This document shows positions 26,473 to 34,388 of a stretch of DNA of 64,000 bases, piece after piece (positions within the stretch are counted from its first letter, which is position 1; each line of letters starts with the position of its first letter). The DNA comes from Bog-473 sp036502025 (GTDB lineage: Bacteria > Actinomycetota > Acidimicrobiia > Acidimicrobiales > RAAP-2). The stretch spans positions 11,215 through 75,214 of the forward strand of contig DASXZJ010000090.1 of assembly GCA_036502025.1 (NCBI GenBank), read 5' to 3'. The position numbers were made by a program, and so were the translations under genes. The notes beneath the pieces were generated by a model that saw only the letters and a program-made list of their open reading frames with translations, was not told the origin of the DNA and did not search any database.

Positions 26473-26500
26473 TTGACATAGCCACATAGCCAGGTACTAT
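26473..26500 (+). promoter_or_regulatory. sigma70-type promoter of the padR operon
   Basis: TTGACA (26473-26478), a 16-base spacer and TACTAT (26495-26500). This is the best consensus promoter in the window. The predicted transcription start is about 26507-26508, which is the A of the second ATG, so the mRNA is probably leaderless. Confidence 0.75.
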
Positions 26501-26514
26501 GCAATACATGGTAC
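26494..26514. promoter_or_regulatory. inverted repeat over the padR -10 box and start codon (candidate PadR operator)
   Basis: GTACTATG (26494-26501), spacer CAATA, CATGGTAC (26507-26514): an 8-base inverted repeat with one mismatch. It covers the -10 hexamer, the predicted transcription start and the ATG at 26508. PadR proteins commonly repress their own operon by binding such dyads. Binding by this PadR is inference. Confidence 0.55.
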
Positions 26515-26852
26515 AGAGCAGGGCCCCGCAGCTGGCCCAGATGCGCAAGGGGGCACTGGAGTACTGCGTACTGGCCCTCCTCCGCGACGGCGAGCGCTAC
26601 GGCTTCGAGCTGGTCAAAGAGCTCTCGGCCGCCGAACTGGTGACCAGCGAAGGCACCATCTACCCGCTCCTTTCCCGCTTGCGCCAGGACGGGGCCGTCG
26701 AGACGTCCTGGCGCGAATCGACCCAGGGCCCGCCCCGGCGGTACTACAAGCTCACCAGCGAGGGGAAAGCGTCGCTCGACATCTTCGCCACGGAGTGGCA
26801 GCGCTTCAGCCGCGCCGTGAGCGGGATCCTCGAATCGGGGGGCGTGCGATGA
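26508..26852 (+). CDS. PadR-family transcriptional regulator
   Basis: 114 residues with a PadR winged helix. The N-terminal RKGALEYCVLALLRDGERYG leads into the recognition region SEGTIYPLLSRLRQDG, the wing PPRRYYKLTSEGKASL and a C-terminal dimerisation helix. The start is placed at ATG 26508. The ATG at 26499 overlaps the -10 box and would not be in the transcript. It overlaps the next gene by 4 bases (ATGA), the usual pairing of a short PadR with a HAAS-domain membrane protein. Probably autoregulated through the dyad at 26494-26514. The ligand is unknown. Confidence 0.88.
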   Translation: MVQSRAPQLAQMRKGALEYCVLALLRDGERYGFELVKELSAAELVTSEGTIYPLLSRLRQDGAVETSWRESTQGPPRRYYKLTSEGKASLDIFATEWQRFSRAVSGILESGGVR

Positions 26853-27547
26853 GCGAACCATGGTTGGGTTCCGAACTTGACGCCATGGTCAACGGTTATC
26901 TCAACGAGCTCTCCGATGCCCTCGGGAGACTGCCGGCCACCCAGCGTGACCACCTGGTCAGCGAGATCCGTGAGCACATCGCCGAGCTCCGGGCCGAACG
27001 CTCCGTCCGTGATCGCTCCGATATGGAGGCGCTCCTCAACCGCGTGGGCCTGCCCGAGGACATCGCCGCCGTGGCGCTCGAGGGCGAGGACGAGGAGTCC
27101 GATCCCGTGCTGGTTCCGCCGGCGCCGGCACTGCCCCTCGGACAGCGGCTGAACGTCTCGCGGCGCACGATGGTCGTCGTGGGGGCGGTCGCGGTGGCCT
27201 TCATCATCTTCGTGGTCGCGGTGGCCGGGGTCTTCAGCGATGGGTCATTTCACGGGTCATCGTCGGCGATCGTCACCAATCCCGCCGGAGCCGTGCTTCC
27301 CGGTCCGGTTCCCCCGAACCTCCCCGGCCCGCTGATGGGTACCGTGCCCAACGTGATCGGGGAGAGCCAGGCCGCCGCCGAGGAGACGATGATCGGCGCC
27401 GGCTGGAGCTACACCATCGAGGAGACACCGTCGACTGCGGTGGCGGCGGGGACGGTCCTGGCCCAGGAGCCGGCGGCCGGCTCAACCGGGGTGCTCCGCC
27501 GGCCCGTCGTCATCATCGTTTCATCGGGGCCGACGTCGACCAGCTGA
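26849..27547 (+). CDS. HAAS-domain membrane protein with extracytoplasmic PASTA domain
   Basis: 232 residues. Residues about 10-75 form the helical HAAS-type domain found downstream of PadR genes (YLNELSDALGRLPATQRDHL, then REHIAEL). One transmembrane helix spans about 107-128. The outer part ends in a single PASTA domain (about 163-228: VPNVIGESQAAAEETMIGAG through VLAQEPAAGS). PASTA domains bind muropeptides or beta-lactams and normally sit on Ser/Thr kinases or penicillin-binding proteins. No kinase is present here, so an envelope-sensing role with PadR is inference. The ATG overlaps the padR stop. Confidence 0.72.
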   Translation: MSEPWLGSELDAMVNGYLNELSDALGRLPATQRDHLVSEIREHIAELRAERSVRDRSDMEALLNRVGLPEDIAAVALEGEDEESDPVLVPPAPALPLGQRLNVSRRTMVVVGAVAVAFIIFVVAVAGVFSDGSFHGSSSAIVTNPAGAVLPGPVPPNLPGPLMGTVPNVIGESQAAAEETMIGAGWSYTIEETPSTAVAAGTVLAQEPAAGSTGVLRRPVVIIVSSGPTSTS

Positions 27548-27667
27548 TCAGTGGTGGGGAGGGCGCTCCCGCTCCTGGCGCTCGGCCCAGCAGCGGTCGC
27601 AGTCCTCGCACGAGGCGTGGATGCCCGGGTGGCCGCAGCGCGGGCACCGGATCTCGGGCTCGGTCAC
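27548..27667 (-). CDS. 39-residue zinc-ribbon protein coupled to the MprF-like gene
   Basis: A small gene starting at GTG 27667. Its first base is the last base of the upstream TAG stop (TAGTG overlap), so translation is probably coupled. The protein carries CPRCGHPGIHASCEDCDRCW: two CxxC pairs and one more Cys, enough for one zinc site. The charged C-terminal half is rich in Arg, Glu and His. Function is unknown; it may be a small accessory of the membrane fusion protein. It lies end to end with the stop of the HAAS/PASTA gene. Confidence 0.55.
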   Translation of the reverse strand: MTEPEIRCPRCGHPGIHASCEDCDRCWAERQERERPPHH

Positions 27668-30600
27668 TAACGGGCTGACCCTGTCGGCAGGATGGGCTCG
27701 GGCTCCGGTTGGGCGCCGTTGGAGCCGTTGCCGTCGGGCAAGGCCTCGAGGACGGCCTCGGGCACGGCGGGGCCCGAGCGCTTGGCCACCCCGGTGGTGA
27801 GCAAGCGGCCGATGACGGGGACCTCGGTCAGCGACTCGGCCCGCATGATCTGTACCGTCACCGGCACGAACTGCTCGGCCGAGTCGAAGACGATGTAGCG
27901 CGGGAGCCACTTGGGCTCGTACTTGGCGTTGAAGCGCCACAGTGTCTCGATCTGCAGGACGCCGGACAGCCGGCGCAGGGCCCAGCGCTCGACCCGTTGG
28001 GTGACGCCGTCGCCCGATTCGCCGTCGAGGATGGATCGCATAGCGGCGAAGTTGAGGCTCAATCCCTTCATGCCGCGTTCCTTCAAGTGGGTGATCGTCG
28101 AGCACAGCGCGAAGTCGAGCAGCCCGTTGGGATGCTCAGCCGGATCACGGCGCATGAGGTCCAACGAGAAGCCGCCGATCGCCGGCGACGGGACGAACTG
28201 GCACATGGCCACCGGAGCGCCGTCAGGACCCTCGACCAACGTGAGGAGGAGCCCGGTGTCGCGGCTGTCGAACAGCCGCCCGAGCATCATGGAGAAACCG
28301 CGCTCCTGGTCGCCGCGCCGGCTCTTGGCCATCAGTTCGACCAGCCGGGCGGCATCAGCCGTACTCAGGCGCGCCGGATCCAGGAAGCGCACGGTGTAGC
28401 CGTAGCGGGCGACGCGGTTCACGGCCTGGCGCAGGCCCTTCATCTTGCCGCCCTCGAGCGAGAACGTCCGGGGGTCGACCACCGCTTCGTCCCCGATGTA
28501 GAGGAAGCGCATGCCCGAGGCCTGATAGGTCGGGAGCCACTCCTCGCCCGCCGCCATGACGCCCAGGCCCCACCCGTTCGCATCGACGTGACGCCGGAAG
28601 GCATCCCAAACGTGCGCCCGCTCGGTGAAGGGGCCGATGGGATCGGGTGAGACGAGGCACACGCCACCGAACACGGCATAGGCCACCATGGAGTCACGGT
28701 GGAAGAACCATTGCTTGTCGTCACGCAAGGCGAAGTAATCCAGTGTGCCGGTGCCGTGACGCCGCACGATGTCGCGGGCCCGCAGTTCGGCGGCCCGACG
28801 GCCCACCGCAGCCCGCCCGGTCGACAGCTGGCGATCGACTACCGGCCGGGTGAGCAGGTAGAGGGCGAACACGATGAGGGTGATCCCCACCGCCAGGAGG
28901 CTCCACGACGCGTAGCGGTTGATGTGGACCGGGAAGCGGACCGCCTGGATGCCGATCAGGCGCTCGGCCGACCCCAGGAGCACGTTGGGCCAATAGGGCA
29001 GCTGATGGTGGTGCACCCGAGCGGCCACCTCGACGGCGATGAACGACCCGACTGTCGCCGCGACCCCGCCCAGGGCCAGGATGAGGAACGCGGAGAAGAT
29101 GGTCCCCTGCTCGGTGGCGGCCCGGAAGCGCTCCCGTTGGACGACAAGGAGGACGAGCACAGCCGCACATATCAGTAGGTTGAACACGTCGGCGGCATGG
29201 ATGACGTGTAACGCCAGCGTGGCCGAGAGGAGGCCCACGGCGACCATCCACGAGCGACGCTGGCCCCTGAGCACCCCGCGAGACAGCATGATCATCCCGA
29301 TGCCTGAGATGGCCACCAGCGCGCCGGCGGCCTGGGACACCTCAACGGGCAGGTACTGCGCGATGAGGTGGAGGTGGGTGCGCACGGGGGAGGTGACCGC
29401 GGAGAGAAGGTCGATGAATCCGGCCACGAAGAGCGAGACCGCCGCCAGTCGGCGGATGCGGCGCACCCTGATCCGATCGGCCGCCACCTCGGGGGCGGGC
29501 GGCCATGACGAGCCACTGGGCCAGCTGGCCACCAACTCCGGGTGGAGGTCAGCCGCTCTGGTGCGCCCCTTCACCACCGAGTCGTGGGTGACCAGACGCT
29601 CGCCCATGGTGGCCAAGGGCAGGTCGGCCTCGGCCTGCATCAGGCGCACGTGCAGATCGGCGCCGGTCTCGATCTCCAGCAGTGACATCTGCCGGTGATG
29701 CAGGAAGGTGGGAGGGAGCCCGAGCCGGCCCCGGTGCTCGTGCACCACCTCGGAAGTGGCGCCGGGACAGGCGAAGAAGCCGACGTCGAGATGGGTGAGC
29801 TCGGCGACGAGGGCCCCGCCTACGACCACCCCGGCCGCCCCGACCTCGACCGCGGCCCGGGTGACGTCGAGCACGTCGACGCCGTCGATGCAGAGGAGCG
29901 AGTGCGCGGTCGGACGCGTGCCCTGGCTGCGCGTCCCGCCCGAGGCCCACGGCGTAGGGAGACCGTCACCGCCGAGGGCGCGCCAGATGCCGCGCGAGGT
30001 CATCGCGACCACCAGGGCCAGGATGAGGAGGAGCGCCACCGCAATGGCCAGGGTCACCAGGAACCGGGAGAACCATGACGCGTTGTACGCGTGCTGCAGG
30101 GCGCGCTGCTGGCGCGGCGATCGGAACAGGTGGCCCAGGCCGTCGACCACGAACTCGAGTCGCAACAGGAGGGCTACCCCGGCCAATACCAACGGTGGTG
30201 CCCACAGATAGCGGCGCAGCCGGCGATAGAGCAACCGGGAGGTGACGAACCGGCGGGCCAGGCGCGGGTCGTCGAGCCGTTCGAGGCCGACGAGCCAGGG
30301 TCGCTCGTCACTGGGCCCGGCGTCGATGGGCGGGTTGGTGTCCGGCCGCGCCTGGCCCGAACGCACCAGCACGGTCCGCGTTCCGGTACCGGTCACACAC
30401 TGCAGATCGGCACCGCCCACGATTTCGACCCCGAGACGAGCCAGGGCCCCGTTGAGCTCGCCGGCCTCGGCCGTCGGCGCGCCCAACGCAATGACCCGTG
30501 AGTCAGGCCGGGCGGCGAAGTTCCCGAGCGCGCCGGTCAGCTCGCCGTGGGCCGCCAACGCGTCGGCGGGCCCGGGCGATTCGTCGCAACCGGGAGCGAT

Positions 30601-30819
30601 GAGCTGGCCGCAGAGCACGACGATGCCCGGACCCTGCCAGTCCGAGAGCAGCTGCTCTATGTCGTGGGCACCGGCCAGCGAGGTCGGTGAGGGAGTCGGA
30701 GGCAGCAGAAGGTCACCGATCACCACCACCCGCCGACCGAGGGCGACGTCGATCGTCACCGACGGCTCGGGGCGCGGGTCGAGATCGATCCCGTCCCCCG
30801 AGTGGTCGTCCATAGTCAT
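27667..30819 (-). CDS. membrane fusion: split metallophosphoesterase-like domain plus MprF/DUF2156-type transferase
   Basis: 1050 residues. Residues about 28-150 and about 305-400 resemble the two halves of a calcineurin-like phosphoesterase, separated by two membrane helices (about 200-280). The expected metal ligands are changed: DxH reads GDLLL (35-39), GD reads CGQL (70-73) and GNHD reads LGAP (112-115). Residues about 450-680 hold several more helices. The C-terminal 330 residues form the DUF2156/lysyl-phosphatidylglycerol synthase C domain (FFHRDSMVAYAVFGGVCLVS, GGFSLDLMRRDP, MKGLSLNFAAM, KYEPKWLPRYIVF), which transfers aminoacyl groups from tRNA to lipids in MprF. Starts ATG 30819 or the ATG two codons on. 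The product is unproven. Confidence 0.72.
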   Translation of the reverse strand: MTMDDHSGDGIDLDPRPEPSVTIDVALGRRVVVIGDLLLPPTPSPTSLAGAHDIEQLLSDWQGPGIVVLCGQLIAPGCDESPGPADALAAHGELTGALGNFAARPDSRVIALGAPTAEAGELNGALARLGVEIVGGADLQCVTGTGTRTVLVRSGQARPDTNPPIDAGPSDERPWLVGLERLDDPRLARRFVTSRLLYRRLRRYLWAPPLVLAGVALLLRLEFVVDGLGHLFRSPRQQRALQHAYNASWFSRFLVTLAIAVALLLILALVVAMTSRGIWRALGGDGLPTPWASGGTRSQGTRPTAHSLLCIDGVDVLDVTRAAVEVGAAGVVVGGALVAELTHLDVGFFACPGATSEVVHEHRGRLGLPPTFLHHRQMSLLEIETGADLHVRLMQAEADLPLATMGERLVTHDSVVKGRTRAADLHPELVASWPSGSSWPPAPEVAADRIRVRRIRRLAAVSLFVAGFIDLLSAVTSPVRTHLHLIAQYLPVEVSQAAGALVAISGIGMIMLSRGVLRGQRRSWMVAVGLLSATLALHVIHAADVFNLLICAAVLVLLVVQRERFRAATEQGTIFSAFLILALGGVAATVGSFIAVEVAARVHHHQLPYWPNVLLGSAERLIGIQAVRFPVHINRYASWSLLAVGITLIVFALYLLTRPVVDRQLSTGRAAVGRRAAELRARDIVRRHGTGTLDYFALRDDKQWFFHRDSMVAYAVFGGVCLVSPDPIGPFTERAHVWDAFRRHVDANGWGLGVMAAGEEWLPTYQASGMRFLYIGDEAVVDPRTFSLEGGKMKGLRQAVNRVARYGYTVRFLDPARLSTADAARLVELMAKSRRGDQERGFSMMLGRLFDSRDTGLLLTLVEGPDGAPVAMCQFVPSPAIGGFSLDLMRRDPAEHPNGLLDFALCSTITHLKERGMKGLSLNFAAMRSILDGESGDGVTQRVERWALRRLSGVLQIETLWRFNAKYEPKWLPRYIVFDSAEQFVPVTVQIMRAESLTEVPVIGRLLTTGVAKRSGPAVPEAVLEALPDGNGSNGAQPEPEPILPTGSAR

Positions 30820-30906
30820 GCCGCGTCCATAGTCTCACCATCTGGCCGCTTCGCCTCTTCTCCTCAGGTGGGATGGTCGACCGCCAGGGCTGGCAGGCAT
30901 GCCCGG

Positions 30907-30912
30907 TAAGCT
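30907..30912 (+). promoter_or_regulatory. -10 box TAAGCT upstream of the HAD gene
   Basis: TAAGCT lies within an 11-base string GTAAGCTGGAC (30906-30916), which recurs exactly upstream of helD (36796-36806). Transcription would start near 30919-30921, which excludes the in-frame ATG at 30899 as the HAD start. Confidence 0.45.
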
Positions 30913-30920
30913 GGACTTTC

Positions 30921-30962
30921 GTGCCGTGCGTCACCCCCGATCGGCCCATCGGCCGGCTATGA
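30921..30962 (+). CDS. possible 13-codon leaderless leader peptide before the HAD gene
   Basis: GTG at 30921 lies 8 bases after TAAGCT, the same geometry as the leaderless genes of the window. The frame encodes MPCVTPDRPIGRL and stops at a TGA (30960-30962) that overlaps the HAD ATG in ATGA. Eleven of 13 codons end in G or C, like real genes here. It could couple translation to the HAD gene, which has no Shine-Dalgarno sequence. Too short to prove from sequence. Confidence 0.35.
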   Translation: MPCVTPDRPIGRL

Positions 30963-31465
30963 CCCTGGAGGGGGAGGCCCATCCCAACTGGCGCTGGCAC
31001 GACGAAGGGGGAGCGCGTCACCCGGGCGGGCCCGCCGTGGTCTTCGACATCGACGGGGTCCTGTCCGACGCCGCCGGCCGCCAGCATTTCCTCGAAAGAG
31101 GGAGGCGGGACTGGTCAGCCTTCTTCGAGGCCTGCGGGGACGACCCGGTCATCGAGGAGATCGCCCGCCTCCTGGAGCTCCTCGACCCGGCGCTGGCCGT
31201 GGTCCTGCTGACGGGCCGACCGCGGCGCGTCCAGCCCCAGACATTGGCCTGGCTGCACCGCTACGGCCTTCGCTGGGACCTCCTGGTCATGCGCGATCGC
31301 GGGGACTACGCCCAGGTGACCTCGTTCAAGCAGAACGTGGTGGCCGATCTCCGAGCCCAGGGCTTCGACCTGCGGCTGGCCTTCGAGGACGATCCCTCGA
31401 ACCATGCCATGTACGTGGCGGCCGGCATTCCCTGCGTGTACATCCACTCGGGGTACTACGCCTGA
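30959..31465 (+). CDS. HAD-superfamily phosphatase-like protein
   Basis: 168 residues from ATG 30959. HAD motifs: VVFDIDGVLSD (nucleophile and acid Asp), motif II VVLLTGRPRR, a probable motif III lysine in VTSFKQNVV, and motif IV AFEDDPSNHAM. The layout resembles small polynucleotide-kinase-type or nucleotidase HAD domains; the substrate is unknown. The open frame continues to ATG 30899, but codons before 30959 have poor third-position GC and a -10 box sits at 30907. GTG 30926 is another in-frame option. The 3' end overlaps the convergent lnt gene by 10 bases. Confidence 0.72.
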   Translation: MTLEGEAHPNWRWHDEGGARHPGGPAVVFDIDGVLSDAAGRQHFLERGRRDWSAFFEACGDDPVIEEIARLLELLDPALAVVLLTGRPRRVQPQTLAWLHRYGLRWDLLVMRDRGDYAQVTSFKQNVVADLRAQGFDLRLAFEDDPSNHAMYVAAGIPCVYIHSGYYA

Positions 31466-32949
31466 GCCGTCCTCCGTTGCCGCCGCCACCCCGCGAGCAA
31501 CGCCGCGGCGGCCAGCACGAGCACCGGCAGGTCGCCCAGATGGTCATAGGGCGTGAAGCCACGCCGCAGCGCGATCGTGGCGGTGAGTACCTGCGGCGCG
31601 CCGAGGACGGTCCGCCGGAGGACGACGCCGCGCGGCGTGACGACCGTGCTGTAGCCGGTCGGCGCCGCCTGCAGCAGGTCACGCCCGGTCTCGACCGCCT
31701 GGACGGCGTCCGCCGCCACCTCCTGGGTCGGCACCTGCGACGTGGCGTACGACGCCGTGTTGGTGGGGACCACCAACAGTTCGGCCCCGGCCCGGACCGA
31801 CGTGCGGCTGCGGCTGGCGTAGAAGACTTCGAACGACACCAGGGTGCCCAGCGGCCCGGCGGGCGTGCGCATCAGCCCGTCGCCGTGGCCCGGCACCTCG
31901 TCGGTCGGCACGGCGGACACATCGGCCAGGTGGGAGATCAGCGACCGCCACGGTATGTACTCCCCGAACGGGACCCGGTGCACCTTCTCGAAGGTCGCCA
32001 CAATGTTGCCGCGCGGTCCCCAGGCGACGATCCGGTTGTAGAAGGTGGTCGTCGACGCCGGCGCCGTGATGCCGGCCACCAACGTCGTGTGCAGCTGCCG
32101 CGCCACCGTCGCCATCAGGGTGGCCTCGCTCGATCCTCGGAGGGATCGGTCCAGGGCGATGACGTCCTCGGGCCACAGGACCAGATCGGGTGCCGGCCCA
32201 TCGTCACCGAGGCGAATGGTGTCCTCGACCTGGGCACGAAAGACGGCGGCCGCCGACACCTGCTCCTTGGAGAGGCCACGCGTGCCCCCGCCCTGGACCA
32301 GCGCCGCCGTGATGGAGCGCACCGGCGGACCACCATCGGGCACGAGCGCACCGATGACCACCAGGAGCGCCAGCCCGGCCAGGATCGCCATCCCCCGGGC
32401 GGAGCGGGCGCGGGTCTCGCCGCGGCGGGCCCGGCGGCGACCGCCCACGAGAGTGGCCAGGCCCACCCCACCCAGCCAGACGCCGGCGGTGAGCAGGAGC
32501 GGACCGCCGAGCCGGGCCAGCTGGAGCAGAGGGCCGTCCGCCTGCCCCAGGAAGACACCGCCCAGCGGCAGACCCCCGAAGGGCCAGGTCATGCGGACCG
32601 CCTCGACCAGGGTGCTGGCCGCCACGAAGGCGGGCGCCCGGCCCCGGTGCGGTGGGGTCAGCGCGGCCGCCACGGCGATGAACAGGGCCTCGAGCAGCAC
32701 GAGGACGAGCGCGCCATACCAATTGAAGGTGCCGGCCCACCAGAGTCCGGGGGCATAGCAGCCGAGGCCGGCCAGCCAACCCGCCCACACCCTCGTCCCG
32801 ACGGGCAGCCCGGCCAGCCGCCAGTAGAGCAGTCCCGCTCCGGCCAGACCCAGGGGCCACCATCCCCAGGGGGGCAACGAGCCGGCCAGCAGGACGCCGG
32901 CGAGCAGCGACGGCAGGATGATCCGGCCGCGCCGAGTGGGGAGGTTCAC
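31456..32949 (-). CDS. lnt: apolipoprotein N-acyltransferase
   Basis: 497 residues. About six N-terminal membrane helices precede a nitrilase-fold domain (about 225-450) and a last C-terminal helix. It adds the third acyl chain to lipoproteins at the outer face of the membrane. The triad Glu and Lys are visible: E261 in LWPEDVIAL and K322 in FEKVHRVPFGEYIPW. The position of the catalytic Cys (E. coli Cys387, in ICYE) reads VSFEVFY here, with Ser372 (codon TCG, 31836-31834). The enzyme may use Ser or be inactive. The start overlaps the end of hemY by 4 bases; it is the last gene of the ybjQ-hem operon. Confidence 0.85.
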   Translation of the reverse strand: MNLPTRRGRIILPSLLAGVLLAGSLPPWGWWPLGLAGAGLLYWRLAGLPVGTRVWAGWLAGLGCYAPGLWWAGTFNWYGALVLVLLEALFIAVAAALTPPHRGRAPAFVAASTLVEAVRMTWPFGGLPLGGVFLGQADGPLLQLARLGGPLLLTAGVWLGGVGLATLVGGRRRARRGETRARSARGMAILAGLALLVVIGALVPDGGPPVRSITAALVQGGGTRGLSKEQVSAAAVFRAQVEDTIRLGDDGPAPDLVLWPEDVIALDRSLRGSSEATLMATVARQLHTTLVAGITAPASTTTFYNRIVAWGPRGNIVATFEKVHRVPFGEYIPWRSLISHLADVSAVPTDEVPGHGDGLMRTPAGPLGTLVSFEVFYASRSRTSVRAGAELLVVPTNTASYATSQVPTQEVAADAVQAVETGRDLLQAAPTGYSTVVTPRGVVLRRTVLGAPQVLTATIALRRGFTPYDHLGDLPVLVLAAAALLAGWRRQRRTAQA

Positions 32950-34376
32950 GGACCGGCGCCCATGACGGCCCGGGCCGCCGCCCGCCCGCTGGCGATGCAG
33001 GCCGGGATCCCCACCCCCCGGTAGGCCGCCCCGGCCACGGCGACGGTGCCCAGCCGGGCCATCGCCGCCTCGATACCGGTGGTCCGCAGGAGGTGGTGCA
33101 CCCGGTACTGAGGGAAGGCCTGCGGCCAGCGGGTCACCATGGCGTCGACCGGCTCTCCCGCCACGCCCATGAGCTGACCGAGCTCGTGCCAGGCCCGCTC
33201 GGACAGCTCGGTGTCGTCCCAGCCGCCGAACCGCTCGTCACCGAACCGGCCGACGGAGGCCCGCAGGAGTACCTCACCGTGGCGCGCCAGGTTCGGCCAC
33301 TTGGCCGAGAGATAGGTGCACGCCGTGACGGCCCAGCCGTCGGCACTCGCCGCGCCGGCGCTGCGTCGGGGGACGAGGAAGCCGGTCCCGCTCAGCGGCC
33401 GGGTCAGCGCGTCCGGCGTCGTGCGGAAGGTGATCAGGGCCACCGACGCGTACTCGATGGCGCCGAGCAAGCCGGCCGCCTCGCCGTCGTGCGGACCGAG
33501 GAGCGCGCCGGCTGCCGGGGCGGGCACGGCGAGGACCACGGCGTCGGCCGGCGTCTCGGTGTCGCCGGTGATCACGCTCCACCCCGCCGCGGCGCGCTCG
33601 AGGCGTGTCACCGGCACGGCGCTACGGATCGTCACGCCCCTCGCCGACAGCGCCGCTTCGAGCTGATGCACCACGGACGCCATGCCATCGGCCAACGTCC
33701 AGAACAGCGGGGGCGCCTCAGCAGCTGGCGCCGGCTCGGGCACCGTGGCGCGCAGGGCGCGCATGAGGCTGCCGCGGGTCTGTGCCGCCGTGAGGAGCGG
33801 GGGGAAGGTGGCGGCGGCGGACATGTCGTCCACCGAGCCCGCGTGGATCCCACCGATCAGGGGGTCGACCAGCCGATCGACCACCCGCCGGCCGAGCTTG
33901 CGGGTCACCAGCGGTCCGATGGCCCGGTCGCCGATGGGGCCGCGCCAGTCGGGGCGGGGGAGCAGGGCGTCCCGGGCCAGGCTGAGCTGGCCCCGAAGGC
34001 CGAGGATGCCCGAGCGCGCCGTGGGCCAGAACCGCGTGGGGATGCCCAGAGCCAGTCCTTCGGGCAAGGGCCGGAGGCGACCGCGGGCCCATACGCCGGC
34101 CCCCCGTTGGCCGATCGGGACCAACGCGCCGCCCAGCCCCACCTCGTGGCAGAGCTCCAGCGCTTCGGGCCGGCGGCCGAGGAAGCCGTCGGGACCGGCA
34201 TCGACGAGCTGACCGCCGAACTCCTCGGTGCGCAGCATGCCGCCGAGCCGGTCGGACCCCTCCAGGAGGACGACCTCGGGTGCGTCGGCCCGCGGGCCCG
34301 ACCCACCACCCGTCAGCTCCCACGCCGCGGCCAAACCGCTGATGCCACCACCCACCACCACGACCCGACGGCTCAC
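32946..34376 (-). CDS. hemY: protoporphyrinogen/coproporphyrinogen III oxidase, HemY type
   Basis: 476 residues; FAD enzyme of late haem synthesis. The FAD motif RVVVVGGGISGLAAAWEL is at the very N terminus, with the second motif LEGSDRLGGMLRTEEFGG. The C-terminal FAD segment VAVAGAAYRGVGIPACIASG is also typical. In most actinobacteria this enzyme (CgoX) oxidises coproporphyrinogen III in the coproporphyrin-dependent route. It lies 12 bases downstream of hemH and overlaps lnt by 4 bases. The gene for the final decarboxylase HemQ/ChdC was not found here. Confidence 0.9.
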   Translation of the reverse strand: MSRRVVVVGGGISGLAAAWELTGGGSGPRADAPEVVLLEGSDRLGGMLRTEEFGGQLVDAGPDGFLGRRPEALELCHEVGLGGALVPIGQRGAGVWARGRLRPLPEGLALGIPTRFWPTARSGILGLRGQLSLARDALLPRPDWRGPIGDRAIGPLVTRKLGRRVVDRLVDPLIGGIHAGSVDDMSAAATFPPLLTAAQTRGSLMRALRATVPEPAPAAEAPPLFWTLADGMASVVHQLEAALSARGVTIRSAVPVTRLERAAAGWSVITGDTETPADAVVLAVPAPAAGALLGPHDGEAAGLLGAIEYASVALITFRTTPDALTRPLSGTGFLVPRRSAGAASADGWAVTACTYLSAKWPNLARHGEVLLRASVGRFGDERFGGWDDTELSERAWHELGQLMGVAGEPVDAMVTRWPQAFPQYRVHHLLRTTGIEAAMARLGTVAVAGAAYRGVGIPACIASGRAAARAVMGAGP

Positions 34377-34388
34377 CGGCTCACCGGC

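Noticed and set aside
30820..30835. Five-codon upstream frame (ATG GAC GCG GCA TGA) ending in the ATG of the MprF-like gene
   Set aside because: Too short to distinguish from chance; no promoter box at a fitting distance.
30899..30958. Longer HAD start at ATG 30899
   Set aside because: Codons here have poor third-position GC and the TAAGCT box at 30907 would lie inside the gene.
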